Assembly: GCA_008694505.1 (NCBI GenBank)
Contig: VZDJ01000301.1
Span: 8,485,063 to 8,549,062, forward strand
Reading direction: 5' to 3'
DNA: 64,000 bases
Source: Cyanoderma ruficeps
Lineage: Eukaryota > Chordata > Aves > Passeriformes > Timaliidae
In this document: piece by piece, positions 1-32,620 of the stretch
Position numbering within the stretch: the first letter of the stretch is position 1
Layout of the letters: the number at the start of each line of letters is the position of its first letter
Program-made: the position numbers and the translations under genes
Notes under the pieces: generated by a model
What the model saw: the letters and a program-made list of their open reading frames with translations, nothing else
Databases searched by the model: none
What the model was told of the DNA's origin: nothing

Positions 1-30
1 AAAAAAAAAAAAAAAAAAAAAAAAAAAAAA

Positions 31-49
31 NNNNNNNNNNNNNNNNNNN
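31..49. other. assembly gap in an A-rich tract
   Basis: Nineteen N bases sit inside a run of A with occasional G that occupies about 1-78. The gap probably marks a homopolymer the assembler could not resolve, so its real length is unknown. Confidence 0.95.
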
Positions 50-2289
50 AAAAAAAAGAAAAAAAAAAGAAAAAAAGATGCCAAAAAAAAGACAAAATGA
101 TTTTTCTAGTTTTGTAGTGAAGAAGCAGCAGCATCTTTGAAATGAACATTATACAAAATCTGGAGTAAAAACCGTAATGGAACAGCATTCACATGCCTAT
201 TAACTGGCAACAATACTTAAGATATTATTGCTACAGAAAACTGTGGAAATAAATCAATTCATGTTGTTGCAAACCAGGTACTTCTCAATTTTCAAGTAAC
301 AAAAAAAGGTTGTCTTGCACCTGTAAGGCCTGGGAGAGCAGCAAGTGAAATCACAAGTATTTGCCTTTCTGCTCCTGCTGGTTCTCCTGTGTGCCCACTC
401 AGGCAATTCTGGGAATTTGATTTGGAATCTTTGATTCTGCATCATTCCATTGTACTTTTGCTCAATGCAGCTGCAGGGGAATTCTGTGCGTGTACCTGAC
501 ATCCTCCATAAGCATTTCTGCCTGGCAGCTGTCCTGCCAAAATTCAAAGGTTTAGCTCAATTCTGTTTCCAGCTCTTCCCTTAGTAAGGAATATTTATGT
601 TGCAAGGAACTGAGACAAAGAAAAGACAAGATTGGTCAGGAAGAACTTTTGATGGACTGAAAATAAACACGACCGAAGGTTTCTTGTGTCTTTCTCAGTC
701 AGAGTGAACACCACAAAAATTAGCCCAAAAAAAAAAAATGTTCAAAAGCTTAAAAAACCAGGCTCCTCTAAGATCAACCCCACAGGATACCCTCAGCATT
801 TGGGTCACTTTTACAGACACGGGGATGTCCACAGAACTATTTAAATGTGAAAGAACAGCCCTTGTGTAACTCACGTCAAAGCTCATTTTACCTGCAGTGA
901 GACAGTTCTGGCCTTGGTAAAATTAGCCCCTGCTCCTTCTGAGCAGCACGCCCTTTTCCCTCCCCAGCACAACAGTTTTAGCCTACACAAAGCTAAAATT
1001 ACCATTTTCATGTAAATTTGAATACAAAAGCTGTCTTACCCAGTCCAGACTATAATATGGAAAGGTAATAAGCACCAGCAACACACTTAGGAACCCCATC
1101 TGTGAAACAATTCCAAGAGGCAGGGCTGGAAATGAGTTTTCAAAAGGCTTTTCTTGAGGGGAGCATTCCCTGCTCACGTCCTGGTCTGACCTGCAGGAGC
1201 TGCACCAGCAGCAGAGAAACTGAACAACGTGTCAGATTTTGGAAGTTCTCCTTGCATGAATAACTTTGGGAATGACATCTCTGCTGTTCTGAAGTGAGTG
1301 AATGCCAGGGAAGCCTGTGACTGCACTTCAGCCAAAATCCATTTGTTCTCACAGAATTCCAAAGAGAAAACTCCTATTGACTGAGAAAAACCCATTTATT
1401 ACCCCAAAGTTTATATTTATGATCTGTTACAAAGGAGCTCCTCCCTCCTTTTCTCTCTCACCTTTTCAATAACCTCTGTTCTTTTTGTATTTTGCACAAT
1501 GAGGGAAGAAATAATTACATGTGTCTCTGCTGACAATGGGCACTGCTCTTCCTCTTCCAAATGGAAACAGCAACTAATTCCCCTGCTAATATTTACTTGA
1601 GCTACATGTCATTCTCCTCTCTGTCAGGCTGTTCTCAAGAAAAAGTTAGGAAATGAAAAGGATGATGTTGTTCCTTCAGATATTTATTTCTGAATTGAAC
1701 ATTTTTAGACGCTTAAAATTGAGTTTGGGTGTTTTTGGTTTTTTTTTTTTTTTGAGAAAGAACATCCTAGAGCCCTGAAATGAGAGACTGAAGAGTAGAA
1801 CTGCTGTGGGGGAGAAAAAATATGTCCACACGAATGGCATTACTACTGAAGTCCTTTACTTGAGGCACACACAGAGCTTTCTACACTGACAGTCTCAGAT
1901 ATTCATGCGATCAGCTTTTATTGGCATCAACACTTAGGGGGGTCGGTGGCAGAGTCACATGCAGGAGCATCCAGAAAAGCAGCACTTGAGAATCACGTGG
2001 GAGAGTTCACACAAAGTCTACCACAGCCAGGGAATCAAATCCACTCAGCTCTGTTCCATTCTCTCTGACCAGGCAGTGCATCACGGGCTGTGATGTCCTG
2101 AAATCACAGTGTCCACATGTGCTTCTTCAGCTCTAGAAATGCCCACCGAGCTCTGCCATCTGCAGGAGGCAGAGCTGCACACGCTCTGCTCCTGTCTCAT
2201 TGATCAAGTCACTCTTTGGACTGTAAAAAAATTACAAATAATGGATTTGCGGTTTTCTGCTTTACAACTCACTAGAACAAGAAACAGTT
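50..2289. other. downstream flank of SERPINI1, no gene recognised
   Basis: Apart from the A-rich start I see only short chance reading frames (the longest about 97 codons) with no recognisable protein family. Minus-strand AATAAA hexamers occur at 1917-1922 and near 1396, so longer SERPINI1 3' ends could extend into this stretch. In mammals the next gene on this side is GOLIM4, but none of it is recognisable here. Confidence 0.6.
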
Positions 2290-2509
2290 GTTGACACGTA
2301 CACAACTTTATTTTAAGGACACAGCAATCACAACGACAGAAACAGAACCATTACTTTAATACTGTAAGCTTTCCTCTGGGAACTGACTTGCACACAGTTA
2401 GATCCGAAAGCGTTTCGAAACAGTATCTTGGGGGAAAACACAGCAAACCTTAAATATATTAACTTCAAACTTTATGTGCTTATCTCCTCCTGTTGGTAGC
2501 TGGTGGCAG
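2290..2509 (-). other. SERPINI1: SERPINI1 3' untranslated region (short form)
   Basis: This is the stretch between the stop codon (2510-2512) and the first minus-strand AATAAA (2307-2312) with a GT-rich tract just beyond it. The cleavage position near 2290 is inferred. Use of the AATAAA at 1917-1922 would give a 3' UTR about 400 bases longer. Confidence 0.55.
2307..2312 (-). terminator. SERPINI1: polyadenylation signal AATAAA for SERPINI1
   Basis: The canonical hexamer lies on the minus strand about 200 bases after the neuroserpin stop codon. The bases that follow in transcript direction read GTTGTGTACGTGTC, a GU-rich downstream element of the expected kind. Confidence 0.65.
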
Positions 2510-22933
<20,424 letters not shown>

Positions 22934-25900
22934 GTCTCAAGGTTTGAAGGTCTGCAAGATAAATTTTAGACAAAAGAAGGCTGCTTGAATATCAAATTCA
23001 ACTGGAGAGAAAGAATAATAGTCAACTTTTTAATCCTAAATCTGTGGGGAAAGAAAATCCCTAGAGTTCAATGCACAAGGCAGTTATTTGGAGGAGACAC
23101 TGTTAAAACAGAAGCAATGATGTATTTTCACACAAAAATAATCTCCTCCCTTTATTGCCAGTATGTTTGTGAAACCTTCCAGCCCAGACCAACAAAACAC
23201 TCACAGTTTCTATAGAAAAAGACCCCAAAAGCAGCAACCCCTTCCCTATTTCCCTTTGGGATTGTGGCTGTTTAGCAATGCTGACCTAGAATTGGGTTGT
23301 TTTTCTGCACTTTTCCATCAAGAAGACCCAGAAATCTGCTACTTCTTTCATTTGACCTTCTAGTAAGATGCAACTTATTTATCTAAGTCACTCCAAGCCC
23401 CCAACAGGTAAAACTGTTTCAAACACTGTGAGACAGCTGGCTGACACCCTCGACAAAATTACTGTTCCGTGATGTTGCTCAGTTGCAAAACGTGTGGCAA
23501 GCAGCCAAAAATTCTTTGAAAGAAAACAAAAAAATCAATCATGCCTTAGTTACCAAATAAACCCCCTTTTGTTAGTAAATAACAGCGAGAAGTTGGGTGG
23601 CTCTGCTAGCTCGGAGAGCCTCAGAGGACAAAGGTAGTGTACACTGAGAGAGATCCAGCAGTGGGAACAAGGAAGGAAACTAAATTTAAAAAAGGGCTAG
23701 CACTGATGCTTCTGACTAATCCATCCTCCGAGCTTTGCTGAAATGCTCTGGGGTAAGCAACAGTTCTCACTCTAGCCCAGTTTAGCTCATCATACAACTA
23801 CTGATAGTAGAATTCCAGCTCCTGGAGCAGGGAATGTGTAACTTCATCCTTCCATTTTTATTTCCCTTTCAACGCTGTGCTACCTTGGCATGCGACCCAC
23901 TACTGCTGAGAGTCTTGGGTGAGAAATAGCAACCACAGAGCTCCTGTTTCGATTCCTTCCCTCTGCCACTCTGTCTCCAAGACAGAACAGAGCAAATCCT
24001 CCTGGAGCAGGAGGTTGGACAGGACAAGGCTCTGAGCTTTACCCACAAGTGTTTTCCAGTCGTTGTGGCGGGCTGCAGGGCTGGCCAGCACGGCACAGAT
24101 TGGTGTCAATGCTGCTGCTCCACCGAATGGATTTGCATGCAGCCAGCCCAAGTGCCTCTCCCCATGCTTCCCAGCAATCCCGGGGCTGCCATTACCAGGG
24201 GTTTTATACACACCACACAAAGTAAGCTTTAGACAACATTTATATTCTGCATTTCATCTTCAAAGGCCTTTGCAGCATTATCTAATTCACTCACACGGCA
24301 CTGAATGATCCATAATTTAAGTGTTATTACTCGCAGTTTATAGCTGAGAAAATACAAAGAACAGCAGGGTACACACACGTGCCTTGGCAGCCGCTGGTGC
24401 CAGCACTAGTTAAGATTCCTCCTGTCCCCCAACCTCCATCAGCTTTTTGTTCAGTCCTGAACCGAGAAAATGGAAGAGATGAACCAGGGCAGCAATCCCA
24501 TGTGGTTCAGGGGATGAGGAGAGCCTTCCCCACTGCCCCTCATCTCCTTTCTCATGATTCTTTCCATAGATGTAAGAAATATTCCCCCTTCTACATTTCC
24601 AGTAAATTATCTGTGGCGGCATCACTTCACTTCTGTGGATCACTTGATCAATCTTCCTCTGATCCTTAATGCCAATGTCCACTAAGTCAAAAATGTTCAC
24701 TGAAATGTTCACTTATTCTATTTAGGAGCAGCACAGATAAGTCACAGAAGCCTAAAGGGCCAGCTTTGATCCTTCTGTCTGAACGTTCCAGTGCACTGAC
24801 AGAACCACCCAGCCCTTCACTGCTGCCCAGTGCAAAACCAGTCTGAACATGGTTATTTATTTCAGAAACACTGAGAGGCTGTTTATGACCTCCCCAAACA
24901 TTATCAACACGCCACACACTTCCCCAACAAATGCTTAACAACAGTTCATTAGTTCATTTTTTTAACCTGCCCGTTTATAAATTATTGACTTAAGAATCTT
25001 AAGGTTTCTGTTAGAGAAAATAAGTGGATTTCTGTGTGATCATGGGCACTGTGGATTTCTTTATTTAAAAGCCCTGGATCATGCCTCTGCCAGTGTTACA
25101 TAAGACTCCAGCCAGCTCATCATCACGATAGACTGAGCCCAGGTATTATTCTCTTATCCTAAAAGCTGCACAAGGCAAGAAAAGCTTAACAAGCCTCCAT
25201 CACACAGGGCTCTGGTACCAAAAACAGTACTCAGGAAACAGATAAGCAGGAGCTCATCTTGCTTTTGTTGAGGATGAGCCCAAATTTGGGAGCTCTCCCA
25301 CCCTAATCTATACAAACAAGTTGTGCAGCTCAGTGTGGATATAATTACACAGAGAGCTAAAGCTTTCCACTCCTGGATCGAGAACAGCTTGAGCTCACTT
25401 GGAGACCTGATATGGTTAAAATAGATGTGAAATAATCTGCAATTTTCAAAAAGGGAACTTCCCCAGCCTTGCAGTGGCAGAGGCAGCTGTTCAGCACTCC
25501 ATCACTGATCTCTGTCCTATGTACCACTGCCAGACAGGCTTAAATAATTGCACAGGGGAAGGAGGGGAGAAATTTATACATCTTAATTAAGTGTTTAACA
25601 TGCAGGTCAGACTGTCTGAAAGCTAATAAAATATTTGTTATTAGACAATGCTGGAACCCCAACACTACATACAAATCAAAATCATATTTCTTTGTGACCA
25701 CTCACCAAAAGCTCCTCATGTGAAATAATTAAGTTGTATTACTTTTCATTATTCAGTTGGACAGAAAATAGAGTAACTACCTAGATGGAGACAAATGAAA
25801 TTAATACTGAAATGCTCTTAACAAGACAAAGTACCAAACTTATGTTTTTAACTACAAGCCAAATCCCACTGATGGCATCACAAGAGGCTGAACTGTGCAG

Positions 25901-28900
25901 AACAGAAGTTCCCAGTGGGAATGAATTAAAACCAAACAATTTAGATTTCCTCCCCTGCCCTTCCACATCATTTTAGTCTAGAGAGGTTTCCTAATGAAGT
26001 TCACAGTGAAGTTCCCCCTACAGACACCAAGGGGAAAGGGAAACAGGGAGGCAGGAACAGACACGTGGATACAGACAGAGAATTTCTCAGCTCGTTTGCT
26101 GGCAATGCTCTCCAAAGTGAAAATACAAAAATAAATTAATGATTCCAACACAAGGGAAGATGCTTTAAAGCAAATTAAAGATCTGTGGGTGCTGCTCAGT
26201 GGGGAGGAGGCTGTAAAACACCACAGACATCTGACCAATCCTTGGCAGCCAGTGTGAAAATGGTCTCATCTCATCCATCTAATGGGAAATGTCCGTGGTA
26301 AACTCCTCAGTTCAATTCCTCTCACACTTCTGGCTCATGCACACACTGCTCTGCTGACAACTGGGAATCCAGCTCTTAATTATCATTCCAGCCAGAGCAG
26401 TTGCTGCTCCTCTGATCCTGCCTCCCTTCAGGCTGGATTACTTTGGGGTTTGTGCTTCCTCAGGCAGGAGGGCTGGATCTGACCAGGACTGATTCTGGTG
26501 CAGCATCTTCTGAGCCTCTCTCCAGTCAGAGCCCAGGGCACCTTGATTGTCACTGCAGCAGCACTGAGAGCATCTTTAAATTGCCTGGACCCGACTCACA
26601 AACACACTTCAAGTGAAGGAAATGAAGCTGAACATTATGTAATGCACATCCAGGAACTTAAACAGTCCCTGGGAGTATCATCAAAATTTTACTCAGTCTT
26701 TTCTGTCTTCCTCAGACATCCCCAGTACAGTCTGTCATTGCTGATTTGCATCAGTGCAATCTGGTTAAATAATCCTGCAGCACCGGGAGAGGAGTCAACG
26801 TCCCCACTGAACAATGTTTAAAAATCAACAATCATCAGTTTCAAATGTTACCGTGTACATTTTGCTTTCATTGGCTAAATAGAAGAGTAAAAAAAAGCTG
26901 TTAAAAACACTTTCCCTCCTCAGCCACACAGTTATTACGGCCAAGGGTATGAACTTCTCATTTGAGGGTGTGTCAGATCCTGAGTTTCGTTTGATTTCAT
27001 CAATTGATGCATGAACACCTCTCTCCTACCAGGCAATTAAGCAATCAGTGCAAACAAACCCTCCTTGCCACAGCCCCTTCTTGAAAAGCAGTTGTGTATC
27101 ACAAATCCTCACTTGCTACAGAGGTTTGTCAGAGTGTATCAGTTTTGTTCTGGCTTGCAACAGCTCTCAGGGGAAAAAACGCAGGGATGGAACATGAAAC
27201 CCAACAGGATTCCAGGTATCCATCCCTCACTAGGCACTGGCATTGAGGTCGCACCTCAGCACGTGTCAATTCCCAGGAAACTTTTCCAGTCAGCATTTCA
27301 GAAAACACCAGGAAAGATGTCACCAGTCCCAAAATTCAGCCCAGCACATTTCCCCAAGCGGCCACAACCCGGGGCCAGCCCAGATGTGCTCCTGCGCATG
27401 GGGACAAGGGACACCCAATCTTGTGATGTCTGAAGAAAAAAAACACTCATCTGATAAATACAGGACTGCTTATCCAGCTCCCGCCTTTCCCCAGCATAAG
27501 GCTGGGATGACTAAGAGGAAGCAGAACAAATTCGCCCCCTCACACCCACAAACCCTGAACTATTCGGTTCCAGTAAAATGCAAAAGGGGCAGGAGCTCTC
27601 TGGAAGCTGAGATATTTTGAGATATCCTATCAACAAACTCCAACTGAGTTCACAGACGTGAGGTACCACGAATTTTGGCACAGCGAGACCTGGACTCGGT
27701 GTAGGAAGGTGCCAAAAATTCAATTAAGGGTTGAATTCTAGTACCTTGTACTTGTCAGACAGGTTGAAAAAAATGGGTTATAATTTCCTTTTCTTTTACA
27801 CCTTTACAGAGGGTTTTATAAAGAAACTAATTTATGGCTTTAAAAACCTACAAAACAAAGCTGTGATACATTGCCTTGGTTCCCCAGCACACAGAGACTA
27901 AACTAAGATTAGTTGCCTTCAAGATTACTCTTGGCTACCTGCAAGCTAAACATCAAAGGTGTGGGAAGTACAAATGAGAAAAACTGCTGATTTCTGATCA
28001 GTGTGTTAAAAAAAAAACAAAACCCTGGGAGGAAAACAAGTGCGGTAACAGCACTGATTACATTGTCTCCTGTAAAGAGCAGCTGCAGGAGCAGACAGAA
28101 GTCTGGCAGAACAATTTGATAAAGCAACAGATGGATTTGCTCAGGGAACAAGACCTGCTGGGTCAGGGGAAAAAACCCACTGTGGATCCAGGTAGGAACT
28201 GGGGGATGCTCCTTCCCCCCAAACCCAACCAGAACAGGATCATGCTTGTGGCATGGCAGGATGTAAGTTTGGTGAAATTCAGCCACTGCTGCTTTGCCGT
28301 GTTGGTAAATATGACAATTGCTGAATGATTTCTTGTTGGCAATCACCGATAAAGATCAGAGAGAGGCACCACCTAACAAACAGTAACAGTTCAGAAAATG
28401 AACACAGCTTGGGCAGGGAACACAAGTTCCCCTCCACAAAGAAGGCCCCAAGCCCAGGGGCTGCAGGAGCAGTGTGAGAGCCTCAGCTGTTCCCCACACC
28501 AGGAATGGTTGTCATGGCTACCCTGAAGGATGTGCAGAGGAGGCTCCCAGTGATGTCCACGATTTGCTCCCAGCTAGTTCAGGCTTGCCTCAGGCCCTAC
28601 AACAACAGGGGAATGTGAATCTACAGCAAACCTCGAGCTGCCAACAAACCCACCTGATCCCCTGCAGAACAACGCAAGAATGGCCTTTTCAGTCTCTTCT
28701 GCTCTGTCCAGTGACACAACCTGTCAGATTTTTGTTTGAAGATTGGGCAAAAATTGCACCTCCAGCCAGCATTACTGGAGCAAAAGCATTCTCACCTCCA
28801 GAACGTTGTGGTTTTACCACAGCAAAACCCCCCAGAAATAATGTGACAATTCCTCCCATCAGCTGCTCACTGTGTTCATCTCCCTTTTCCTCCCCAGCAC

Positions 28901-31900
28901 AAGGACTGAGAAATAAAGCTCCAACCTGAGCTGGCTCCACCTGAGAAATAATTTCTTTTCCACAGCCAGGAAAACAGGCAGGTGTGCAGGGGAGAGCAGT
29001 GCAAGGGCATCAAACATCCTGCTGGGAACCCCCAGCCAGCAGAGCTCTCCCTGCACACCGGGATGTGCTGCCACACAGAGCCTGCCTGGAGCTGAGAGCA
29101 GGCAAATCAAACACCCTCACAGCAGCACACACACAATCCAGGACGTGCTATTGCTTAGAACCAGCAGAAATCAGCCTCGGAAATGGGAAAATAACTAAAT
29201 GTTCATTAAATGTTTTAAGTTACAGCTCTCAGGGACGGTGCAAGCAGCACATGAGGGGATCTACAGAGTACTTTGGGTATTAGTGCAGTCCCTGGAAGGG
29301 GTGACAGGCCTGGGAAATTCTCCATTCCTTGGAGAGCAGGCAGGCACATCACTACTTGCTATGACACGTGCTCCATTTAGCCAGCAAGGCAGCTCCTTCA
29401 TGTTAGGGGATGTACTTACATTTTCTGTGCTGCAAAAAAAAAAATGTTTATCCCTAAAAAAAAATGTTTACCCTTAAGCTTATGTGAGCATCTGACCTTG
29501 TCAAGCAGAGATTCTACAGACACATGTGGAGCTGGCTGCAATCAGCTTGTCTCAGTGCAGTGACATCTATATCTCAGTCTGCACAAACACTTATTAATAA
29601 GTGAAGGGATTTTATCACCCTCTGTCAATTACGGTGTCATTGCCTTCTGGAGCAGGAAACCTTGAGGTTAATTTCATTAGAGAGCAGCACAATAATGATG
29701 CAGGAAATAGTGGGGCATTTAAACATCCAGTATAGAGTGAGTAAGACGAGGAAGAGTCATTCCATAGGAACTGTTTGGACCACACTAAAACCTTGCTCTC
29801 CAACATTCAGCCAAGTCACGCCCTTCAGGATTCTTTATTTCTGTTTTTTTAAATGATCGCATGGCACCAAGAGCATTGAGAAAACCTGAAAGGGAAGTGG
29901 CACACTGAAAAATCTCATATTGACAATTTTTTCCATTGAAGCCCAAATGTTTTTAAACTTTCATGGAGCTTGGCACTGAGTCACTAACCTGCTGAGGCAA
30001 TTATGCAAGCCAAAGTTGTCTTAATTGCGCTTCCTCAAGCATATTCCCTCAGCTCCAATTAAAAAATAAAAAGAGATGCTGAGAAGCCATGTCCAAAATA
30101 CTTAAATTTGAATAGCCTGAAGCAAACATCTAAATACATGTCTAGACACTTAAAAAAGGTGGTCTTGTCTCCAGATCCACTGCTCCAAGGCCTGCATTGG
30201 GAGGACTCACATGCAATTTCTCTGTTTGTTTCTTCTGTCTAGGAGAAACAAATTTTTAGAAATACTCTGGCAGAGTGCCTTATTTTTGACAGCTCCAGTG
30301 TGCCCCACAAAGTAAGAGCTATAAATAAGAAAACACAAAACCCACAAGCTCTGTCAAGGAGAAAAATTGAAGCATTATGGAACTTGGGGATTCTCAAAGG
30401 TTCAGAACTGGGGGTGTGCCTGTGGCTCATCTGAGTCTGACTGGGCAGAGCTTCAAGGCTGGAGACTGAAATACTCCACAGGATCTGCTCTCAGCAGACC
30501 AGAAGGGAATCTACCTGCTGAGTTCCATGGAAGCATCTTAGTGAGGCCCAGCCTGTTTGGTTTTGGTGGTTTTTACCATCCCTTTCTGCCCCAGGGAGGG
30601 CTCTCTGAATGGGGTATTGGTGTGGAGGTGAATTCTCACCTGACTGCTGTGGAAGGAGGGACAATGCCCAGCCACAGGAGGGGAAGTTGGGTCTCAGAGG
30701 TTCTCAAGAACCAATTCTGACACATTCTACCTCTGCACTGATTTTTCTTTTCACTGAAAAGGCCAATGCAGTACTCCACTCAGGGTGCAGCCATCCAGGG
30801 AAGACACCCCAAACGAGAGAGCAGCATTCCTTTTCCTCCCTCACATCTCCTTCGGGCTAGCTGGGAAAGGAAGGGCGAGATCTAATTCTGTAATAGTCTC
30901 TTTCCATCACAAGCAGCAGAGACAGAACACTGCAATCAGTTATTTTAGACACAAGAACAACTTCTTGCCTGCTCTTGCACGTACCACAAATTTCCTTACT
31001 TACACTAAGTCCCATTCCTGTTATTTTCCTGCGAAATTCAGTTGATCACCAAGCTCCCACTATAATTTAATTAAAAGGGCAGTAGCTAAGTTTCACCATA
31101 TGCAACTGCCAGATGCAATCACTGCAGTTGGGAGTCTAAAGGCGAGATTCCTGCATGTACTGGAGCGTAGTTTTATAAGTGATGAAAGCTGTCACTTATG
31201 TCACAGATATTGCTGTAATGCATGATGATATTACAGTTTCAGCAGCACCAAAATATATTAATAATACATCCTGTGGAAGCATTTACAGCAAGTGAGTTTG
31301 GAATACAGCGTTTCAAGCATTTTTCTTGCGGCTCCCCTATTTATACATAAAGTCACTTCGGATATATTACATTAGTCTGTGTACTTTGCCTGGCATTATA
31401 CAAGCTCTCACAGCCAATTTTAAACCTTCCAAAGTAGGAGGACTAAAAGACACAACTAATTAAGGAGAAACAAAAACAGAACAGGATCCCTTCACTACTT
31501 AGGGTTGTAGGAATAGGGAAAACTGCATGAGAAGTACCTAGAAATTGTGCAGCTCTGGAGGAGCTTTGCTGAATGTCTTTGAAAGCCCATCAAACAACTC
31601 AGGAACTAAGTTTTTAAATATCCTTAACAAAAGACAATGAACAATGACAATCTTTAAATCATCCCAGAATAAGTAAATAGTGAGAGTATATAGTGTGAAA
31701 CATCATTTCAAAAGACCAAAGTAGAAGTTAATTCTTCCATATCTTGTCCAGCTCCCTTCAGAAGAAAAGAGATCAGAATATGGTATAGCTATGTCAAGAT
31801 GATGAAGAAAGTTAATTAAAATGCATCAGGATTTCAGAAGAGGAGTCTGTCAGTGCATGAACTGAAAGCAAGCACGACATACAAACCAGCTTGTTTTCCT

Positions 31901-32413
31901 ACAAAATAATATTGGCTTCAGCCTTGCAATCAACACTGGCCTCCATTTACATTTAGGTAACGTCCCTCTTGCCAGGAGAGTTATTATTCACTTCTGCTAA
32001 CACTTCTGAGATCAGAATTACTTCCTCACAGTACAGTAATAAGACAGAGATTGCTTTAGAAAAAAAAAAACAACTCCAAAACAATTAACCCCAGCACTCA
32101 AAGTAGATGTTATACCCTGATTAATTACCAGCAGCAATTGGTCATTACCAGGTCTGCTGTTCATAATGCACGGACGCAGTTCCTCCAATGCTCCTCTGCT
32201 GCAAGGTCCCTTTCCCCATGGAAAAGTGGGGATTGCAGCAGCCAGGATCGCTGCTGAGCTTCCAGGCAGCCCCAACCCCTCCTGGGAGCAGCTGCACACC
32301 TCAGGGAGCCTGTCCTGACCCCCTCAGGGCTGACAGCAGCACCAGCTCAGCGCTGAGCCCCCCCAGCAGCCCTGGCATCAGTGCCCAGGACACGGCCACC
32401 AGCTACAAGAGTG

Positions 32414-32620
32414 ATCCTGGCACAACCAGGGACCAGGCAAGGCTTAGGAAAGCCCAGTTTAAACCAGCAAAGAGTTATCCTGGCACAACCAGGGGCCAGG
32501 CAGGGCTTAGGAAAGCCCAGGTTTAAACCCAGCTGGAAGAGCTGTCCTGGCATAAGCAGGGGCCAGGCAAGGCCTAGGAAAGCCCAGTTTAAACCCAGCT
32601 GGAAGAGCTGTCTTGGGAAG
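32414..32620. repeat. 63-67-bp tandem repeat, three copies plus a partial
   Basis: Units start at 32414, 32477, 32544 and a truncated one at 32610. Each contains TCCTGGCA, CCAGGCA, CTTAGGAAAGCCCAG (or CCTAGGAAAGCCCAG) and TTTAAACC. The later copies gain the segment AGCTGGAAGAGCTG. It is GC-rich and open in more than one frame, which explains the overlapping chance frames there. Confidence 0.92.

Noticed and set aside
1..78. Poly-A tail of a retrocopy at the left edge
   Set aside because: The run is broken by an assembly gap, and no recognisable gene sequence lies next to it.
23900..24220. 106-codon minus-strand frame about 1 kb upstream of the SERPINI1 start exon, with an ATTTGCAT octamer nearby
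   Set aside because: I considered an alternative first exon. It does not join in frame to exon 2 and has no clear donor; a single octamer is common by chance.
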